Shown: one piece after another, positions 22,903 to 26,194 of the stretch | Numbering within the stretch: position 1 is the first letter of the stretch | Layout of the letters: every line of letters starts with the position of its first letter | Assembly (NCBI RefSeq): GCF_019695415.1 | Contig: NZ_JAIFKJ010000661.1 | Location: forward strand, 1-26,194 | From: Thiohalocapsa sp. | GTDB lineage: Bacteria > Pseudomonadota > Gammaproteobacteria > Chromatiales > Chromatiaceae | Direction of reading: 5' to 3' | DNA: 26,194 nt | The notes under the pieces: model-generated | What the model saw: only the letters and a program-made list of their open reading frames with translations | Told to the model about the DNA's origin: nothing | Database searches by the model: none | Made by a program: the position numbers and the translations under genes

Positions 22903-22986
22903 CTCCGGCTGGCCGCAGACGCGTTCCATCGATCAGGTCCATTGCATACCAATAAGAGCGGCCGGCAGACACCGAGGAGGATACAG

Positions 22987-23778
22987 ATGGACCCGAGGTT
23001 TCAGGCTGTCGTGGAGAGCCTGCGCAATGCGGGCAGCGTCGCGGTGGCATTCTCGGGCGGCGTGGACAGCACCCTGTTGCTGGCCTGCGCCCGGGAGGCA
23101 CTCGGCGCCGAGCAAGTCGTCGCACTCACTGCCGTGACCCCCTACATGGTTCGCCAGGAGATCGGCGACGCCGTGGTCCTGGCCGATGAGCTGGGGCTCC
23201 GCCATGAGCTGGTGGAGATGGATATGCCGGCGGGCATGGAGGATAACCCGCCGGACCGCTGCTATCGCTGCAAGCGTCGGATGTACGAGCTGCTGCGCGA
23301 GCGCGCCGAGCTCTTGGGGCACGAGAAGCTCTTGGATGCGAGCAATCTTGATGACGCGGAACGGAACCGACCGGCACTGCATGCCCTGCGCGAGCTAGGC
23401 GTCGGCACGCCCTTCATCCAACAGGGTGTGGATAAGGATGGGGTGCGCGCCATCTCGCAAGCGTTGGGGCTGCCCACGTGGCGGAAGCCGAGCAACGCGT
23501 GCCTGCTCACGCGGCTGCGCCACAACCAACCCGTGTCCATGCGCGAGCTGCAGCGTGTGGAGGAGGCGGAGCGCCTGCTCATCGAGCGGGACTTCGAGTC
23601 CGTGCGGGTGCGCAGCCACGGCAACGTCGCCCGTATCGAGGTCGCACCGACGCAGCGCGAGCGGCTCGTTCGGCAGGCAGACGAGGTCGGCGAGGCCCTG
23701 CAAGGCCTAGGCTTCCGCCATGTCTGCTTGGACCTGTTCGGTTATCGGCAGGGCAGTATGGATGACCCGTCCGCTTAA
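22987..23778 (+). CDS. larE: LarE-type ATP-dependent sulfur transferase (PP-loop)
   Basis: LarE adenylates a carboxylated nicotinate nucleotide and inserts sulfur, building the nickel-pincer cofactor of lactate racemase. The 263-residue product has the PP-loop SGGVDST (23-29), the cysteine pair CYRCK (Cys92, Cys95) and a third cysteine in KPSNACLLTR (Cys172). In the Lactobacillus enzyme only the third-type cysteine exists and is sacrificed; the three-cysteine type carries a [4Fe-4S] cluster and may turn over. The segment that usually reads TNADDLGDYRPG is changed to SNLDDAERNRPA. GAGGAGG (22974-22980) lies 6 nt before the ATG at 22987, which decides the start. larA, larB and larC are not nearby, so another sulfur acceptor cannot be excluded. 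Confidence 0.85.
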   Translation: MDPRFQAVVESLRNAGSVAVAFSGGVDSTLLLACAREALGAEQVVALTAVTPYMVRQEIGDAVVLADELGLRHELVEMDMPAGMEDNPPDRCYRCKRRMYELLRERAELLGHEKLLDASNLDDAERNRPALHALRELGVGTPFIQQGVDKDGVRAISQALGLPTWRKPSNACLLTRLRHNQPVSMRELQRVEEAERLLIERDFESVRVRSHGNVARIEVAPTQRERLVRQADEVGEALQGLGFRHVCLDLFGYRQGSMDDPSA

Positions 23779-23802
23779 GGCGCAGCAGCGTGATATGGGA
23801 GT

Positions 23803-23856
23803 TTGCGGCTGGCGCAGGCAGTCCGGTGCATCCTAACCGACAGCCGGCAGCCGCAA
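23803..23856. terminator. Inverted repeat between convergent larE and the cupin gene
   Basis: TTGCGGCTG (23803-23811) and CAGCCGCAA (23848-23856) form a perfect 9-bp stem around a 36-nt loop that holds a smaller CGGT/ACCG stem (23824-23827 with 23836-23839). It fills most of the 93-nt gap between the two stop codons and could act as a bidirectional transcription end. There is no T-run on either side. Confidence 0.45.
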
Positions 23857-23871
23857 TGACCGCGGCGCCTG

Positions 23872-24153
23872 CTACTGGAAGTCGTAGTGCTTCTCCACCG
23901 CCTGGGTGATTTCCCAGGTGCAGGAGAGGCCGGCGGGAAAGGTGATGAGGTCTCCGCGGCCGAACTGCTGCGGCGCGCCGCCCTCGGGCGTTACGGTGAA
24001 TTTGCCGCGGATGATGTAACAGGTCTCCGTCTGATCGTAGGTCCAAGGGAAGGTGGACGGCTCTTTTTTCCAAATCGGCCACTGCTCCACGCCAAGCACT
24101 TCAAGCTTCGCAGGAGAGGGTTTGTGCTCGCAGAGGATTTCGAGATCGGACAT
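23872..24153 (-). CDS. Small Cupin_3 (DUF861) domain protein
   Basis: The 93-residue product is one small beta-barrel. It contains WTYDQTETCYIIRGKFTVTP and FGRGDLITFPAGLSCTWEIT, which match the Cupin_3/DUF861 pattern seen in EutQ- and ureidoglycolate-related proteins. A metal-binding histidine set is not obvious, so catalysis or ligand binding are both open. I chose the ATG at 24153; GGAG (complement of 24161-24164) lies 7 nt upstream, and the TTG just before is less likely. It follows tktC by 48 nt on the same strand, so it is probably the last gene of a transketolase operon. A role in sugar handling or regulation is inferred only from that. Confidence 0.85.
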   Translation of the reverse strand: MSDLEILCEHKPSPAKLEVLGVEQWPIWKKEPSTFPWTYDQTETCYIIRGKFTVTPEGGAPQQFGRGDLITFPAGLSCTWEITQAVEKHYDFQ

Positions 24154-24182
24154 CAAGCGTCTCCATGAAATTGCTGCATCAC

Positions 24183-24199
24183 CCGGGCATTCCGCCCGG
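24183..24199 (-). other. Intercistronic stem-loop between tktC and the cupin gene
   Basis: CCGGGC (24183-24188) pairs with GCCCGG (24194-24199) around a 5-nt loop, 3 nt after the tktC stop. It could cause partial termination or shield the upstream message. It leaves the cupin ribosome site free. Confidence 0.3.
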
Positions 24200-24201
24200 A
24201 A

Positions 24202-25212
24202 TCAAAGGTCTTCTGTCTTCTCCGCGGCCGTCAACGTGCCTAGCCGTACGGCTGCAAGATCTGTCTCGTTGATGGCGAGCGGCGCGCCGGCGAGCTGCTC
24301 GGCCGCCTTTATCAGCGCCATGGCATCCAGCCCATACTCGCGCAGCAGATACGGCTTGCTCGCGCCATGGGCATAGGTATCCTTTAGCCCGAGCCGCAGC
24401 AGACGGCGCCCGATGCCGTGCTCCGCCATCAGCTCCGCCACGGCCGCACCGAGGCCGCCGATGATGCTGTGGTTCTCCATGGTGATCACACCCAGGCGCA
24501 CTCCGTCGATGGCGTCCGGCAGCGCCGCGTCGTCGAACGGCTTGAGCGTCGACACATGCAGGTGGCGCACGCCGAGGCCCTGGGCTCTCAGCGCGGCGGT
24601 GGCCCGCAGCGCCTCCTCGGTGCAGATGCCGCTGGAGATGACACAAAGATCACTGCCGTCCGCAAGGGGCCTGGCGCGGCCCAGCCGCATCGGCTCATCC
24701 GCCGGGAAGAGCCGCGGCACCTCGCCGCGCAGCTGGCGGATGTAGACGGGCCCATCGACGGCTTGGGCAACGTCGAGCACGGATGTCACCTCGGTGGCGT
24801 CACCCGTCTCCAGGATGGTCATGTTGGGGATGAGCCGCATGAGGCCAATGTCGTCGATGGCCTGATGGGTGACGCCGCCGGGCGTCGTGAGCCCGGGCAG
24901 GAAGCCCACCAGTCGCACCGGCAGATTCGGGTAGGCGATCGCCATGGCCACCTGATCGAACGGCCGGCGCGTGACGAACACGGCAAAGGTGTGGATATAC
25001 GGAAAGAAGCCCTCGCGGGCCAGCCCGGCGGCGAAGCCCATCATGTTCTGCTCCGCCATCCCGAGAGAGAAGAACCGCTCGGGGTAGGTATCCCGAAAGC
25101 CGTCCGCCTCGCACGAGGAGGTCAGATCGGCAGAGAGCACCAGCACCTCGGGCCGGTGCGCCGCCCAGCGCACGAAATGCTCGCGGTGGGGGCGGGTAAC
25201 GGTCTCGATCAT
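24202..25212 (-). CDS. Transketolase-like C-terminal subunit
   Basis: The 336-residue product carries the pyrimidine-binding and C-terminal domains of a split transketolase. FFSLGMAEQNMMGFAAGLA holds the catalytic Glu54, which activates thiamine diphosphate. Later come TFAVFVTRRPFDQVAMAIAY, PGGVTHQAIDDIGLMRLIPN, a linker, and the C-terminal domain with TMENHSIIGGLGAAVAELM. The partner N-subunit gene overlaps it by 4 nt (ATGA), so the two are made together. Split transketolases include general ones and dedicated ones such as apulose-4-phosphate (AptAB) and sulfofructose (SqwGH) enzymes. The substrate here is unknown. DXS and pyruvate-dehydrogenase E1-beta are more distant relatives and fit less well. 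Confidence 0.88.
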   Translation of the reverse strand: MIETVTRPHREHFVRWAAHRPEVLVLSADLTSSCEADGFRDTYPERFFSLGMAEQNMMGFAAGLAREGFFPYIHTFAVFVTRRPFDQVAMAIAYPNLPVRLVGFLPGLTTPGGVTHQAIDDIGLMRLIPNMTILETGDATEVTSVLDVAQAVDGPVYIRQLRGEVPRLFPADEPMRLGRARPLADGSDLCVISSGICTEEALRATAALRAQGLGVRHLHVSTLKPFDDAALPDAIDGVRLGVITMENHSIIGGLGAAVAELMAEHGIGRRLLRLGLKDTYAHGASKPYLLREYGLDAMALIKAAEQLAGAPLAINETDLAAVRLGTLTAAEKTEDL

Positions 25213-26171
25213 GCCCGCGCCTCCGCGGTGAGCTTCGCAAGCAGTGCCTCGTAAGCCTGGAATTCCGCCTTGGACTTGAAGCGGAGGTAGTGGAGCTTCG
25301 GCGCGCGCTCGCGCATCAGCTCGATGCCGCGGCAGGGGTCGGTGCGGGCAATGACGGCGAGCGGCCGCTCCCCCGCGCCGAGGCCGTCTGCGGCTGCGGC
25401 GAGCGCATCACTGTCGTGGCCGTCCACCTCGCGCACCTCGGCGCCGAAGGCCGCGAGCCGCTCCGCCAACGGCTCGATGGTCATCACGTCGCCCATGGCG
25501 CCATCGCACTGCTGGGCATTGGCGTCGATGTACACGCCGAGATTGCCGATGCGATGGTGTGCCAAGGCTGCGAATGCCTCCCACGTCTGACCCTCCTGAA
25601 ACTCGCCATCGGACATGTATACCCAAACCCGGCCCGAGTCGCCCCTGAGGCGCCGCGCAAGCGCAATGCCCCCAGCCTGGCTCAATGCCTGGGCGAGGGA
25701 GCCGGCGGTTACTTCATGCCCGGGTGAATGCTCCGCACCGATGAGCTCCACGGTGCTGCCGTCCTGGTTGAAGGCCTCCAGGCCGTTGGTGCCGAGCCGG
25801 CCGAGCTCGATGAGCAGCGAGTAGAGCACCAGCGCGTAGTGCACCGGCGAGAAAATGAACCGATCCAGGTCCGGCGCCTGGGGCCCGTTGTAATCAGCGC
25901 CCGTGAAGGCGTTGGGGTTGTTCGGCCCCGGCACCCCGGCAAAGGGCCGCGGCACCAAGGGTGCGGTGCTCGGGCCCAGGCGCATGACGCGCAGGTAGAG
26001 CGTGGCCAGGGTCTCTGCCGACGAGCAGGCCTGGCTCAGGTAGCCGCCGTTGTTTTTCAGGGTGTAATCCAGCACCCGGCGGCGGACAGCGTCGGCGACG
26101 CGGCGCACCTCGGCTGCGGGGCTGTCGGCGGTGCTTGCGGCAGGAGTGGCTGTGGCGGCGGCTTGCGACAT
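25209..26171 (-). CDS. Transketolase-like N-terminal (ThDP-binding) subunit
   Basis: The 320-residue product is the pyrophosphate-binding half. It has FSPVHYALVLYSLL (His111), GAEHSPGHEVTAGSLAQALSQ, and the ThDP/metal motif SDGEFQEGQTWEAF (187-200) with DANAQQ (Asn218). Several features are unusual. The first Gly of GDG is Ser187. The His that follows Gly in the usual substrate-site GGH or SGH is Tyr44 in NNGGYLSQACSS. An inserted Pro/Asn/Gly-rich segment (about 76-100) precedes DRFIFSP. The segment usually reading KGKG is TDPCRGIELMRERAPKLHYL (278-297). The first 20 residues are a low-complexity Ala/Thr tail. The ATG at 26171 has only a weak AGAG upstream. The gene is close to the window edge, so upstream operon members are not visible. 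Confidence 0.87.
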   Translation of the reverse strand: MSQAAATATPAASTADSPAAEVRRVADAVRRRVLDYTLKNNGGYLSQACSSAETLATLYLRVMRLGPSTAPLVPRPFAGVPGPNNPNAFTGADYNGPQAPDLDRFIFSPVHYALVLYSLLIELGRLGTNGLEAFNQDGSTVELIGAEHSPGHEVTAGSLAQALSQAGGIALARRLRGDSGRVWVYMSDGEFQEGQTWEAFAALAHHRIGNLGVYIDANAQQCDGAMGDVMTIEPLAERLAAFGAEVREVDGHDSDALAAAADGLGAGERPLAVIARTDPCRGIELMRERAPKLHYLRFKSKAEFQAYEALLAKLTAEARA

Positions 26172-26194
26172 GTCTCTAGGCTCGGGGGCTTGGC

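Overview
The window is a GC-rich (by eye, not computed) stretch of a gammaproteobacterial chromosome. Protein sequences and gene order (icd, cspD, clpS, clpA, infA, bpt, aat, trxB, ftsK, lolA) match the block known from Pseudomonas and, with interruptions, from E. coli. The lineage below class is uncertain. A purple-sulfur or halophile-type relative (Chromatiales/Ectothiorhodospiraceae) is my guess from the ribBX, DUF302 and split-transketolase content.

Layout. 1-212 holds no recognisable gene. 213-5206 carries icd, then divergent cspD(-) and clpS-clpA(+). 5375-9881 is a minus-strand group read trxB, small membrane protein, FemAB-like acyltransferase, aat, bpt, infA. Together clpS, clpA, bpt and aat give a complete leucine/phenylalanine N-degron pathway within about 5 kb. 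10138-14866 is plus strand: an SGNH hydrolase with a G-rich insert, a possible 48-residue ORF, ftsK and lolA. 14940-19653 is the riboflavin/thiamine group ribE, ribBX, ribH, nusB, thiL, pgpA, without the ribD that often precedes ribE. A three-unit REP-like array sits between ribBX and ribH. parC follows at 19726-21975.

21976-26171 looks more accessory. It has an exported DUF302 protein (-), a LarE-type sulfur transferase with a three-cysteine [4Fe-4S] pattern (+), and a minus-strand operon tktN-tktC-cupin. That operon encodes a split transketolase-like enzyme with unusual active-site residues, and I regard it as the best candidate for a poorly described activity.

Several genes end in GC hairpins very close to the stop codon with no U-tract. 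Four adjacent gene pairs overlap by a few bases, one of them involving only a tentative ORF, and several genes use TTG or GTG starts. I saw no tRNA, rRNA, CRISPR array, insertion sequence or prophage gene.
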